Of a DNA stretch of 64,000 bases, positions 16,680 to 25,743 are shown in pieces (position 1 is the first letter of the stretch; each line of letters starts with the position of its first letter). Position numbers and translations under genes: made by a program. Source of the stretch: Terriglobia bacterium (GTDB lineage Bacteria > Acidobacteriota > Terriglobia > Terriglobales > Acidobacteriaceae); NCBI GenBank assembly GCA_020073565.1, contig JAIQEY010000021.1:1-64000 (forward strand), given 5' to 3'. The notes below the pieces were generated by a model. That model had not been told where the DNA came from, made no database searches, and saw only the letters and a program-made list of their open reading frames with translations.

Positions 16680-18331
16680 GCAGTCTGCGCCGTCCGGTAC
16701 ATCGCGTCAATCTCGCTTCGAAACCGCTGGGCAATCAAGTCCCGCTTCAACTTCCCGTTCGCGGTCAGCAAACCGCTGTCGATGGTAAAAGCCTCATCCA
16801 CCACATGAAAGGCGCGCACCTGTTTGTAGTGCGGCAGTTCTGGATTGGCCGCATCGAGCGCCGCCTGCACCTTCTCGCTTCTGACCTTGCCGGTGACCAG
16901 CGCGGTCAGAAACCCGCGCGCATTGCCGACCACCACCACCTGGCTTGCCTCGGGCACGTGCTGGAGAATCTTGTCTTCGATCGGTTCCGGCGCAATGTTA
17001 TGACCTGACGCCAGAATAATCAGGTTCTTGATCCGTCCCACGATCTTCCAGTTGCCTGCCGCGTCTACTTCACCCTGATCGCCGGTGCGAAACCAGCCAT
17101 CCCGCAAGACCTTGGCGGTTTCCTCCGGACGATTCCAGTAGCCCGGAAAAATATTCGGTCCGCGCACAATGATCTCTTCGTTTTCGGCAACCTTCATCTC
17201 GATTCCCGAAATCGCAGGCCCCGCGCGCCCCGGCACCACCGCGCCGTCGGGATCATCCATCGTACAAATCGCCGTCGTCTCGGTCAGTCCGTAGACTTGC
17301 AGCACGGGAATGCCCAGCATCATGAAAAACAACTGAGTTTCAACATTCAGCGGAGCCGAGCCGCAAATCAGGGCCCGCAGGCGGCCACCGATCATCTTCT
17401 TTCGAATCGTGGGAAACACCAGGCGATTGGCCAGCGCCAGCCACAGCCCATCACCCGCACTAGGCTTCCCTTCCTGCCGCCGCATCCATGCGCCCTTGGC
17501 TTTGCTGTACACCTTTAGCGGCAATCCGCCTGTTTTCCAGAGTTGCTCATCGACCGCCTTGCGCATTCGCTCCAGCAGGGCGGGGACGTTCAGAAAATAA
17601 TCCGGAGCGGCAGAGCGCATATCGGCCGCAATTTTCCCGAGATCCGTGTTCAGTGTGAGCTTGCTGCCGCGCAGCAGACAGGTCAGGAGCATGATCCACG
17701 AGCCCGCGAAACAGAACGGCAGATAGTGGAACACTGCGTCCTGCCGCGGACGCCGCTTCATCAACTGATCGAGCCGTTCTGAGGTGCAGCCCAGCATGTG
17801 GCCGACGTTGCCCGCCGACAGCATCACGCCTTTCGCCTCGCCCGACGTACCCGAGGTGTAGATGATGGTCGCGACGTGATGGTCCGCAACTGTGAGCGCC
17901 GGATTTTCCACCGGCCCGCGCGACGACGTGAAGACATTCTCGAAACAGAAAACCGGCGGCGCCTCCCGCCACTCTTTGAGGATGGCATCGGCTAGCGACT
18001 GATCGCCGCACGCAATCACCGACGGCCAGCAGTCCTTCATCATCGCAACCAGTTCAGCAGGAGCCTGGCGCGCGTACAGCGGAACCACCGCGAGCCCCTC
18101 GGCCATGATGGCCAAATCCATCGCCACCCACCGCGCGGAGTTATGTGCCAGCAGCCCACAGCGATCGCCTTTTTTCAGCCGCAGGCGCCGCAGATAAGCC
18201 CGTGCCACCAGCACATGCTCAAGCAACTGCCGCGCACTAACGGCCGCGGGTACGCCATCCCGCAATTCCTGGAGCACAACGTTGTCGCTGCTCTTCTCCA
18301 GGCTGGCAAAAATTTGGTCAAGAAAAGACAT
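16676..18331 (-). CDS. Acyl-AMP ligase / long-chain acyl-CoA synthetase (2)
   Basis: The 551-residue ANL-superfamily enzyme resembles FadD15-type long-chain ligases. It has the P-loop IIYTSGTSGEAKGVMLS (about 155-171), VYGLTETTAICTM, WFRTGDQGEVD, GRIKNLIILASGHNIAPEPIED and the C-terminal LTANGKLKRDLI with the catalytic Lys. It activates a long-chain acid with ATP. The gene is coupled to the hydratase by a 4-bp overlap, while a GTCATCCTGAGCG-type repeat of about 60 bp lies upstream. Confidence 0.9.
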   Translation of the reverse strand: MSFLDQIFASLEKSSDNVVLQELRDGVPAAVSARQLLEHVLVARAYLRRLRLKKGDRCGLLAHNSARWVAMDLAIMAEGLAVVPLYARQAPAELVAMMKDCWPSVIACGDQSLADAILKEWREAPPVFCFENVFTSSRGPVENPALTVADHHVATIIYTSGTSGEAKGVMLSAGNVGHMLGCTSERLDQLMKRRPRQDAVFHYLPFCFAGSWIMLLTCLLRGSKLTLNTDLGKIAADMRSAAPDYFLNVPALLERMRKAVDEQLWKTGGLPLKVYSKAKGAWMRRQEGKPSAGDGLWLALANRLVFPTIRKKMIGGRLRALICGSAPLNVETQLFFMMLGIPVLQVYGLTETTAICTMDDPDGAVVPGRAGPAISGIEMKVAENEEIIVRGPNIFPGYWNRPEETAKVLRDGWFRTGDQGEVDAAGNWKIVGRIKNLIILASGHNIAPEPIEDKILQHVPEASQVVVVGNARGFLTALVTGKVRSEKVQAALDAANPELPHYKQVRAFHVVDEAFTIDSGLLTANGKLKRDLIAQRFRSEIDAMYRTAQTA

Positions 18332-18345
18332 GTGTTTTCTGAATT

Positions 18346-18407
18346 GTCATCCTGAGCGGAGTGGCTGATTCGCGAAGCGAATCGGCCGCGTAGTCGAAGG
18401 ACCCCTA
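18346..18407. repeat. GTCATCCTGAGCG...GAAGGACC dispersed repeat
   Basis: The element begins GTCATCCTGAGCGGAGTGG, contains the palindrome GATTCGC-GAA-GCGAATC and ends GTCGAAGGACCCC. Partial relatives occur at about 24308-24332 and 13617-13690. It is intergenic, between the pyruvyltransferase-family gene and the ligase. Confidence 0.6.
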
Positions 18408-18453
18408 CACGCTGAACTGGGCGCCGTCGCAGCACGGCGTTCTCCTGCCCCTG

Positions 18454-19863
18454 CTACCCGTACGCGGCCACCAACTCCTTCAGCCCCTCACTCATCGGCG
18501 GCAGGTAATCTTCCCAACTCCACTCTCCACGCCGTGTCGGGAATTCCGGATACCGCCGCTGCACTTCTTCCTCAAAGTACACACCCATGCGCGCCATAAG
18601 CCTCAAGTTGCGCACCACCGTTCGAGCAATGCCATCGCCAATCCGCTCGCCGTCGCGTTCCAGAATTGCGAGAGCCGCCAGCGTCCGCTCTTCCAGATCG
18701 GCATCCGTCACATTCATCAGCAGTTCCTGGTGCCCGCGCTCGTTCATCAAGTTCCGGATGCGTTCATCCATGGTGATTCCGGCAGAGGGTACTAACGCCG
18801 GCATCGACGTAACGATCCCGTGATAGCGCGACGAAACCATCATCCGGCAAGCCCGCAGAATGCTGACCAGTTGATACATATTGTGTTCGTCGGAGCTCAG
18901 CACGGGCACGCCACCCAGTTTCTCGGAAATCTTCCGGCAGGGACGGGCGTCCATGCGCTCGGTCGCCACCATGATCACGAACACGGACTTCTTCTGACGG
19001 AACGCCGCGACCGCATTCGCAATCGAAGTCAAATAATGTTCGTAAGCCCGGTCCGCCTCCGGCCCGGCATTGTGGAAGTACGGCCCGCGATAGTGGCTCT
19101 CTTTGTAAATCCCCGTCAGGCTGTGCACCGCCAGCTTGCCGATCGAGCCCTTCACAGGCCACTCAAACGGGTTGATCGGACACACCGCCAGCACGGGCGT
19201 TTTCCCGTCCCAGCCCACCTCGCGCAAAGCCTTCTGCCCGTACTCCGCGCCCAGAGGCTCAAACGTCCAGGCCGTGTCGGTGCCTAATTCCGTAGGCACG
19301 CCCAACGCGCGGAGAATCTTCCGCGACTCGTCATTGCGCGTGATCACCAGCGAGTTGCTGCAGTACCGCCCGCACATCTTCGCCACCAGCGGGTCCATAT
19401 GTCCCGCCTCGGCGCCGTACCCAATCGAAAGTTTGTTCTCTGCCGCCGCGATCCCCAGCGATCCAATCATCATGGTGGCCAAAGCATTCGCAAACTTCGA
19501 CTTGAACATCGAGCCTTCGCACGCCACCACCCCATGATGTTTGGGAACTTCGTTGGCCAGGAAGGGCGGGAAAATATCCGGCAGCCGCACCTGCGATGTA
19601 CCTTCGAAATAGCCGCGCGACCGGTCGAAGTTGAACGTCATCATGCTCAATTCAACATTGTCCGGCCCCAGAATACGCCGGACCTGCCGCAGCATTTCCT
19701 CCACTCGTACATCCGAACCGGTGTTGCGCGTGCCGTTGTAGCCCGCAAACAGCAACCGGAGCTTCTCGCCCGGCTGCCAGGGCTGGCGCTTCCCCAGTAT
19801 CCACTGCACTTTCTTTTGCTCGATGATGGTCGAGACCCAGGCTTCCAGAACAAAGTCCATCAT
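18454..19863 (-). CDS. Polysaccharide pyruvyl transferase-family protein
   Basis: The 469-residue protein has the PS_pyruv_trans arrangement: [18 protein letters not shown] near the N-terminus, [16 protein letters not shown] and [10 protein letters not shown] in the middle, [15 protein letters not shown], and the C-terminal [20 protein letters not shown]. This family transfers pyruvate ketals to sugars or acts as related glycan-modifying transferases. The start is set by GGAGG 9 nt upstream of the ATG that overlaps the previous stop by 4 bp. Its place among acyl-activating and reducing enzymes is unexpected and hints at a glycolipid product (inference). Confidence 0.82.
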   Translation of the reverse strand: MMDFVLEAWVSTIIEQKKVQWILGKRQPWQPGEKLRLLFAGYNGTRNTGSDVRVEEMLRQVRRILGPDNVELSMMTFNFDRSRGYFEGTSQVRLPDIFPPFLANEVPKHHGVVACEGSMFKSKFANALATMMIGSLGIAAAENKLSIGYGAEAGHMDPLVAKMCGRYCSNSLVITRNDESRKILRALGVPTELGTDTAWTFEPLGAEYGQKALREVGWDGKTPVLAVCPINPFEWPVKGSIGKLAVHSLTGIYKESHYRGPYFHNAGPEADRAYEHYLTSIANAVAAFRQKKSVFVIMVATERMDARPCRKISEKLGGVPVLSSDEHNMYQLVSILRACRMMVSSRYHGIVTSMPALVPSAGITMDERIRNLMNERGHQELLMNVTDADLEERTLAALAILERDGERIGDGIARTVVRNLRLMARMGVYFEEEVQRRYPEFPTRRGEWSWEDYLPPMSEGLKELVAAYG

Positions 19864-20999
19864 GCCGCAGAGCCTCCGGCCCGCGTGCTGGCGGGCCACT
19901 CCTGGTAGGGATATCGAAATTTGTTCTGGCGGCTGAAGCGCAGCAACGGGAAGCTGTATTGCGAAAACGGAACCGGCTTCTTGCCCAATTCGGCCGTTAC
20001 TCGCGTGTTGTCGAATACTGTGTTCCAGACCAGGTAGGGCAGAAACACTTTCAGCAACGCAGCGCCGCGGCCCGCCCGTCCCTTGCCGTTCGCAAGCGCA
20101 TTGACCACTGCACTGAAGGAACCTTCCAGAACCGGCATGAATAGCGGCGCGCGCGCGTTCTGTTCCGCAGCCAACGCCTTCGTTAATTCCTGAAAGGTTT
20201 GCGAGCCCTTACCGGAGGAAAGGTGATACGTGTCGTACTGCGGATTCGGCTTCATGTGCAGCGTAGAAATCGCATCCGCCACGAAGTCCACGTTCACAAT
20301 GTCGATCCTGTCGTGCGGACGAAACGGCAGCATCGGCAATCCGGCGAGAAACACAAACGACCGCACCATGTCGAACTGTGTCGTTTCCGGATAGCGGCTG
20401 TCGCCCAGCACAATGCTGGGACGGAAGATTGTCAGCGGAACGTCCGGCAACAACTCCCGCACCATGTGCTCGCAGAATTTCTTGGTGCGCGCGTACGGAT
20501 CGTAATCCGAGCGCTCCCAATCAATCGACCAGTCTTCGGTGACCACTTCGTGGCTGCGCTTCCCCGCCACCGCCACCGTGCTCACATTCGAAAAACGCCG
20601 CAACCCGTGGTAGTACTGCGAGCGCCGCGCCAGTTGCACCACTTCCAGCGTCCCGCGCAGATTCACGTTCAAACAGCTTTTTTCGGATTTCCGGTTCAGC
20701 GACGCGGCACAATGAATGATCGAGTCCGTCGTGTGCACCAGGCGGTCATAGCTGTCTCGATCCAGGCCAAACTGGGGAGAAGTCAGGTCCCCAATAAAAA
20801 TCCGGATCTTCGCCTGCAAGTATTCATAAAAAGTCGGAAACGGCATGTGCAGCTGCAAAGCGTTCCAAAGCCGCACTTCCGCATCATGCAGATCACGCCC
20901 GCGCACGAGCAGATTCAGCGTCGCATCGTGCCGCTCCAGCAGATTCGCCGTGACATGTGCGCCAATGTAGCCCGTAGCCCCGGTCAGGAAGATTGCCAT
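19860..20999 (-). CDS. NAD(P)-binding thioester-reductase/epimerase-like SDR
   Basis: The 379-residue extended SDR related to the reductase domains of carboxylic-acid reductases has [13 protein letters not shown] (cofactor loop, residues 3-15), [20 protein letters not shown], active site YARTKKFCE (Tyr-x3-Lys) and [15 protein letters not shown]. It probably reduces an acyl thioester or modifies a sugar nucleotide; the NAD_binding_4-like motifs favour the first. The true start is [10 protein letters not shown] at 20999, since the open frame further upstream is low-complexity repeat translation. It is coupled to the pyruvyltransferase-family gene. Confidence 0.82.
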   Translation of the reverse strand: MAIFLTGATGYIGAHVTANLLERHDATLNLLVRGRDLHDAEVRLWNALQLHMPFPTFYEYLQAKIRIFIGDLTSPQFGLDRDSYDRLVHTTDSIIHCAASLNRKSEKSCLNVNLRGTLEVVQLARRSQYYHGLRRFSNVSTVAVAGKRSHEVVTEDWSIDWERSDYDPYARTKKFCEHMVRELLPDVPLTIFRPSIVLGDSRYPETTQFDMVRSFVFLAGLPMLPFRPHDRIDIVNVDFVADAISTLHMKPNPQYDTYHLSSGKGSQTFQELTKALAAEQNARAPLFMPVLEGSFSAVVNALANGKGRAGRGAALLKVFLPYLVWNTVFDNTRVTAELGKKPVPFSQYSFPLLRFSRQNKFRYPYQEWPASTRAGGSAA

Positions 21000-21114
21000 C
21001 TTGAACTCAGAACCCGTGTTCCTCAGTAAAGTGTTGGGTGTTGCAGCACTTGGAGCGCTGCGGTAAGCAACGTCGATGGAACAAAGCCAGCCCCGGAGGG
21101 GCGCCTGAAAATAG

Positions 21115-21134
21115 CCCGGCGCTTCAGCGCCGGG
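21115..21134 (-). terminator. CCCGGCGC hairpin between the two reductase genes
   Basis: A perfect 8-9-bp stem CCCGGCGCT/AGCGCCGGG is flanked by CCCCGGAGGGGCGC and GTCCCGTAGGGAC palindromes (21090-21172). The group looks like clustered intergenic repeats. It may attenuate transcription after the acyl-reductase gene, but no T-tract follows on the minus strand. Confidence 0.45.
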
Positions 21135-21221
21135 AAAAAAGGGACGATCGAGCAAGTCCCGTAGGGACGACTGAAGTGCTCACGCGCACTCTCGAACCGA
21201 GGGAACGCGACGGTACCGTGC

Positions 21222-23564
21222 TTACCACGTTCTCCCGCTCGTCCCCGTCTTCAACACATCCCCATTCACTGCGGCCGGCATCCGCAGCACGCGCGGCGCC
21301 CGCGCTTCCAGCGGCCGCCCTTCAATCAGTGGATAGGTCCATCGCCGCAACGCCGGAATGTGTATGTTGATCCAGTAATCCCACCAGTCCAGGCTCGCCG
21401 TGTTGTACCCGAACGTTTCCTTTTCTTCCGGCACCAGCGCCTGCGAGAGCTTCTCCACATTATCGGCGATAAAGTCATGCTCATTGTGCAGGATGAAGGG
21501 CTCGAACAACTGGATCAGTTTCTCCACGCGTTCCAGGCTGCGTTCCGCCTTCGCGAGCGGCTTCTTCATCGGCAGCGGAGACATGATCCGCTGAATCGAC
21601 TGGATGATCATTTTCTGCGCGGGCGCCGACATCCGCTGGTAGCGCAGTTTGGACACGGGTATCGCATCCATGCGCAACCGCAGCCAACATTCCAGCCCTT
21701 CCTGCGCCCGGTAATGACGGCGGTGTCCCAGCGACGTCAGTTCGATCGACCGGCCCATATCGCAGGGATTCGTGACTGAGGTTGCGAGCTGATACACCGG
21801 ATCGTGCCGCCGCTCCACCAGCGCCGCCGCAATCAACGTCATCCCCGCGCAGACCGCATCGACCGGAATGATGTCGAGTCTCTTACGCTCGTTCGAAGGC
21901 AGTTGCCGGAACGCTGTTCCCAGAAGGTATGAGAGCGATGCCGAAGTATTGATTCCCTCGTTCCACCCGCGAAATGGCTTCTGAACCGAGGTTTCGACAA
22001 TCGCCGGACGCACAATCGCAACCGGCAGCCCGTTGCTGTACTTCGCGATCAGCGATTCCGCCAGGCTCTTGGTGTAGGTGTAGGTATTCGGCCAGCCCAG
22101 TTCCTGAGCCCGTTTGACGCCCGCTTCGGTCAGATGTGTCTTCAGCCAGCGTATGCGATTCTTGCGAACCTGGTTCTCCAGCGCGTGGCCGTGTAAGCCC
22201 TTCGCCGCGTGCTCTTTGTGCAGTGCCTGCCGGGTCAGTTCCGCGGTAACTTCCGGCCCTTCGGCGCTAGCCTCCGCCGATTCCACCAATTCATGCAGCT
22301 GGCGCCATTCCTTCTCCGCGTCGAAATCCGCTACGCCCGCGGGCGTGTAGTTCGGAACCACACACTCATCCACGCCGCCATCCCGCTGCCCAGCCACGTA
22401 GCAGGTCGAAAGATGCAGCAGGGCGGCGTGTTCAGACCCGCGAACAAATTCCACCAGGTGATACGTGGAATCAACGTTGACCGCGAGCGCGTCCCGCAGG
22501 TCGGGATTGAAATCCGTGAGCCCGGAACTGTTGACAACCAGATCGAGGTCTGCGCGCAGCCGGGTCGTGGTTCCCGCATCCAGGCCCATCCCGGGTTGCG
22601 AAACATCACCCTCGATCACCTCGACCTTCTCGGCCAGCAAGGCTCCCAGCCCGTCGCCGTACTTCTCAAACAGTGGATCGAAGACCGGCGACTCCTCGAT
22701 CATCTTCTCGAAGCGGCTCTGCGCAGGATTCGTTTTCTGCCGCCGGATCAGCAGGTACAGCTTTCCGATCTCCGGAAAATCCATCAGTGTGTTGGCCAGC
22801 CACACCTTCCCAATGAATCCCGTGACGCCGATCAGCAGCACCCGCCTCCCCTTCAGAGCCTTCCGCACGGAAAGAGGTTCCGCCTGCTGGCGCCCGTCGA
22901 AATACACAATCGGCCGCACCCGTGTTCGCTTCACTCGCTCCACCGGCACAATCGCCGAAGCCAGCGCTTTCGGTCCGCGCAAGCCAAGCGCCCGCACCCA
23001 GCGCGCCGGACTCTGCTGACCATCCGGCCCCGCCTCGCGAATCCGCGCAAACAACCCGCGCGGACGGATCACCGGACTCATCAGCCGCCCCGTCGAAACT
23101 CCGTCGCGGAAATCCATCCGGTTGGCGATAATCCAGCGCACCCCCAAATGCCGCGCCAGCGGCCGCATCACATGCTCCAGCCCCTGGCTCACCAGCACCA
23201 CATTGGCGCCCGTCGCCTGCAGCGCCTTAAGTTGCCGAACGCCTTCCGGTTTCAGCAACGGCTTCAGCTTGTATTCGAATTCTTCTTCACCCAGCAGATC
23301 GAGCCGGTCGCGGGTAATGCCACGCAATACCGAGTAGACGATCCGCGTCGCTGCCTTCCGGTTCGCCGCATACAAGAACGGACGCAGCAGCGCCATCGAC
23401 AGCACCAGCGAGCGGCGAAACAGTCGCGATCCATAAGTCTGGCTGTTCCAGGCAAAGAAAGCGATCGGCCGGACGGTAGTCAGTTCCAGCAAACTGCCTT
23501 CCACGCGCCAGTAAACCGGCGAGGCGGGGCGGCCATTCACGGGATTTGAGTTGATTTGGGACAA
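21222..23564 (-). CDS. HAD-like domain fused to fatty acyl reductase
   Basis: A 780-residue fusion. Residues about 17-190 follow the HAD-IB layout, but the nucleophile motif reads RVEGSL where DxDGTL is expected, so both catalytic aspartates are missing; the later VLVSQGLEHVMRPLARHLG and VSTGRL segments remain. Residues about 235-650 form a fatty acyl reductase domain: LLIGVTGFIGKVWLANTL (cofactor loop), VVNSSGLTDFNPDL, LSTCYVAGQ, YTYTKSLAESL (Tyr-x3-Lys) and RPAIVETSVQKPF. The rest is a C-terminal helical part. It should reduce a long-chain acyl-CoA or acyl-ACP to aldehyde or alcohol. It starts with TTG after GAGAG and is first in the lipid cluster. Confidence 0.82.
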   Translation of the reverse strand: MSQINSNPVNGRPASPVYWRVEGSLLELTTVRPIAFFAWNSQTYGSRLFRRSLVLSMALLRPFLYAANRKAATRIVYSVLRGITRDRLDLLGEEEFEYKLKPLLKPEGVRQLKALQATGANVVLVSQGLEHVMRPLARHLGVRWIIANRMDFRDGVSTGRLMSPVIRPRGLFARIREAGPDGQQSPARWVRALGLRGPKALASAIVPVERVKRTRVRPIVYFDGRQQAEPLSVRKALKGRRVLLIGVTGFIGKVWLANTLMDFPEIGKLYLLIRRQKTNPAQSRFEKMIEESPVFDPLFEKYGDGLGALLAEKVEVIEGDVSQPGMGLDAGTTTRLRADLDLVVNSSGLTDFNPDLRDALAVNVDSTYHLVEFVRGSEHAALLHLSTCYVAGQRDGGVDECVVPNYTPAGVADFDAEKEWRQLHELVESAEASAEGPEVTAELTRQALHKEHAAKGLHGHALENQVRKNRIRWLKTHLTEAGVKRAQELGWPNTYTYTKSLAESLIAKYSNGLPVAIVRPAIVETSVQKPFRGWNEGINTSASLSYLLGTAFRQLPSNERKRLDIIPVDAVCAGMTLIAAALVERRHDPVYQLATSVTNPCDMGRSIELTSLGHRRHYRAQEGLECWLRLRMDAIPVSKLRYQRMSAPAQKMIIQSIQRIMSPLPMKKPLAKAERSLERVEKLIQLFEPFILHNEHDFIADNVEKLSQALVPEEKETFGYNTASLDWWDYWINIHIPALRRWTYPLIEGRPLEARAPRVLRMPAAVNGDVLKTGTSGRTW

Positions 23565-23760
23565 ACCGCTCTCTCAGACTGACAGCGCCCCCAAGCGGAG
23601 GGGCCGAATCATCTATTCTAACCAATCCTGGCCAAAGGGCGAAGTCTAAACCTATTGGCGCCGCTGCCTCCCCCTCGGAAGGGCATCCACCTCAGATAGA
23701 ATGTCGCTGTAATCACCGGGAACGGACGAACCACTGGCTATCTTCGGAGAAAGTAAATCA

Positions 23761-24273
23761 ATGCCCACTAAAGATATTCTCCTCCCCGAGTTCGACATGG
23801 AAATGGACAGCACGCGCCGCACGCTCGAGCGTGTTCCGGACGACAAATTCGACTGGAAGCCGCATGAAAAGTGCGGCACGCTCGGTTGGATGGCCAGCCA
23901 CGTCGCCACCCTTCCGCACTGGGCGAAGATCACCATGCAGCAGGATTCGCTGGACATTGCTCCCGCCGAAGGCCCCACCTTTGTTCTGCCCAAGCCTGCC
24001 AGCCGCAAAGAGTTGCTCGAAATCTTCGACAAAAACCGTGCTGAGGCGCGCGCTGCTCTGGCCGCTGGTACAGACGCAACCTACGCCCAACCCTGGGCTC
24101 TGCTCATGGGTGGCAAGGAGTTATTCAGCGAACCGCGCAGTGCCGTACTACGCCGCATGGTGTTTAACCACCTCATCCACCATCGCGGACAGCTCACCAT
24201 GTATCTCCGGCTGCTGGACGTACCTGTCCCCGGGCTGTATGGTCCATCGGCGGACGAGCAAACCTCCTTCTAG
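23761..24273 (+). CDS. DinB-family protein
   Basis: The 170-residue four-helix protein of the DinB/YfiT-like superfamily has His candidates for a metal site in GWMASHVATLPHW (about residue 47) and in FNHLIHHRGQLTMYLR (about 136 and 140). These proteins include damage-inducible and thiol-transferase members; no specific function can be given here. The start is supported by GGAGAAAG upstream. It is divergent from the lipid cluster and stands alone. Confidence 0.88.
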   Translation: MPTKDILLPEFDMEMDSTRRTLERVPDDKFDWKPHEKCGTLGWMASHVATLPHWAKITMQQDSLDIAPAEGPTFVLPKPASRKELLEIFDKNRAEARAALAAGTDATYAQPWALLMGGKELFSEPRSAVLRRMVFNHLIHHRGQLTMYLRLLDVPVPGLYGPSADEQTSF

Positions 24274-24361
24274 CGTAGTGGACCGTAGGCTCCGGGCGGA
24301 AGTCCAGGCTGTCGTCCTGAGCGACGCGAAGAACCTCTGTGTTTGCCTTCGCGCACCGCGG

Positions 24362-24381
24362 GACGGGCGAGGACGCCCGTC
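24362..24381. repeat. REP-like hairpin GACGGGCG-AGGA-CGCCCGTC
   Basis: A perfect 8-bp stem with a 4-nt loop lies between the convergent DinB and NADAR-like genes. Its geometry (8-bp stem, 4-nt loop, GC-rich) equals that of the palindromes at 38544, 49610 and 58836. A GTCCTGAGCG-type repeat fragment sits 30-50 bp to its left. Confidence 0.55.
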
Positions 24382-24416
24382 GCTCCAGCGACAACGGTTC
24401 GAACGCAGTGAACACT

Positions 24417-25601
24417 TCACTTCCCGCGCGCTAACTTGCGGATCTGGTTCAAATACCCGACATACGCCGCGATCGGTATATCGGGCGAGTCCCCATCATT
24501 CAGAAAGTGTTCCAGCCGGATCTCCATCGGAATCGTGCGGATCACGTCGCGGAAGCGCGGCATCTGCAAATACTTTACTCTCCAGATTTCGAGCATCAAC
24601 GATCGAAAGTCCTCGCTGACAAAACCCATCTTCCGATTTTCCAAATAGATCGCATCAAAGTGCCGGGCAGCGAGCATTTTCCGAACCGGGTCTTCGATCC
24701 GAGAAAAGGAGTAGACCAAGTGGAACAAGTCCGCCAAATCGCCCCACAGCACTTTCTCTTCAAAGGCGCTGAAGCGGAACGGAGCCGGGCCACGCTGCTG
24801 TACCGCGCGCGCATGGTCGGCCGGGTTCAAACCGTGACGCCCCAGTTCCTCACGAAACCAGTGCAGCCGTTCCATGGTGAGGTTGTGGCGAAGGAATTCC
24901 ACCGCATACGCATCCGGCAAGTACAACTTGGGATCCCCATCCAGGCGCGCGAGCCACGGCCTCCAGTCTCTCTGTTCCAGCAACCCAAGCAACTCGGTCA
25001 GATCCGCGAGCGTGAGATCCGGATGGTACTTCACGGCTTGCCAGAAATGTTCGGTCGAATCATAAGTCGCGCCGTACAGCTGGATGCCTTCCTCAATTGG
25101 GTACCAGTTCGAGAGCACGCGCCCCGGAATTGCGGGCGAAGCACTCCAGCAGTTCAGCGCATGCTTCCATTTATCCTGCACGGCCAGAAAGGCCTCGGCG
25201 TAACCCGACGGAGCCGGTTCCTTCACGTGCGCGAGCGCCTTTTGTAACTCGTCGATGGTGTGCGTTAACAATGTCTCCAGCGGGCGTTCATCCGCCATCG
25301 AGACAACGCGGCTTTCGATCCCGCGACGAAGCAGATCTTTGGCGAGTTCATGCCGCTCAGCGTCATTCAGCCCTCCAGGAACATTCCAGCGCTGAGTTTG
25401 CGACTCGATGTACGGAAATAACTCGGCCAGCGACTTGAACTCGATGAAGCCATGAACCGCAAATGGGACAACATGCCCATCTTTCACAATCGTCGTGGAA
25501 GGCGTCACCAGCGCCTGCAGCGAGACAGGTTGTGCCTGCAACGGCGCGGTCAAAAGCAGAGCGAAGACCGCAATCCCGGCCATCCGCGGAATCATTCGCA
25601 T
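24417..25601 (-). CDS. Secreted protein with a NADAR/YbiA-like segment
   Basis: The 394-residue product has a signal peptide (MRMIPRMAGIAVFALLLTAPLQA). Around residues 165-215, VLSNWYPIEEGIQLYGATYDSTEHFWQAVKYHPDL resembles the NADAR/YbiA core (SN-x-YP, T-x-EH-x-x-QA-x-K), a fold acting on N-glycosidic bonds of ADP-ribose or riboflavin intermediates. The remainder is helical and unrecognised. NADAR proteins are normally cytosolic, so export is odd. The start is fixed by GAGGGGAG 5 nt before the ATG. The similarity is motif-level only and needs a profile search. Confidence 0.55.
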   Translation of the reverse strand: MRMIPRMAGIAVFALLLTAPLQAQPVSLQALVTPSTTIVKDGHVVPFAVHGFIEFKSLAELFPYIESQTQRWNVPGGLNDAERHELAKDLLRRGIESRVVSMADERPLETLLTHTIDELQKALAHVKEPAPSGYAEAFLAVQDKWKHALNCWSASPAIPGRVLSNWYPIEEGIQLYGATYDSTEHFWQAVKYHPDLTLADLTELLGLLEQRDWRPWLARLDGDPKLYLPDAYAVEFLRHNLTMERLHWFREELGRHGLNPADHARAVQQRGPAPFRFSAFEEKVLWGDLADLFHLVYSFSRIEDPVRKMLAARHFDAIYLENRKMGFVSEDFRSLMLEIWRVKYLQMPRFRDVIRTIPMEIRLEHFLNDGDSPDIPIAAYVGYLNQIRKLARGK

Positions 25602-25612
25602 GAGTCTCCCCT

Positions 25613-25741
25613 CAGCACTCAGCACTCAGCATTTAGCACTTAGCATTTAGCACTTAGCAATTAGCCAGCCCGGGTGGGCGCCGGGGGCTTGCGGAGGCGT
25701 TTGCGAATGGCGGTGGCTAAGTGCTAATTGCTAAGTGCTCG
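25613..25741. repeat. Two facing heptanucleotide arrays (TAGCACT units)
   Basis: Eight 7-bp units (CAGCACT, CAGCACT, CAGCATT, TAGCACT, TAGCATT, TAGCACT, TAGCAAT, TAGCCAG) occupy 25613-25668. Three inverted units (CTAAGTG, CTAATTG, CTAAGTG) lie at 25717-25737. The two arrays can pair as a stem of about 17 bp across a GC-rich 50-nt loop. It fills the gap between the NADAR-like gene and chrA. Confidence 0.8.
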
Positions 25742-25743
25742 AC

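Noticed and set aside
21085-21180. Riboswitch between the two reductase genes
   Set aside because: Only simple palindromes (CCCGGCGC, GTCCCGTAGGGAC) are seen, with no conserved aptamer core that I recognise.
22209-23549. 446-codon plus-strand open frame opposite the acyl-reductase gene
   Set aside because: The minus-strand frame has clear HAD and acyl-reductase motifs. The plus frame is Arg/His/Pro-rich with no motif and is a GC-driven shadow.
25613-25741. CRISPR-like repeat array
   Set aside because: The units are 7 bp with no spacers and no cas genes are nearby; it is a heptanucleotide tandem array.
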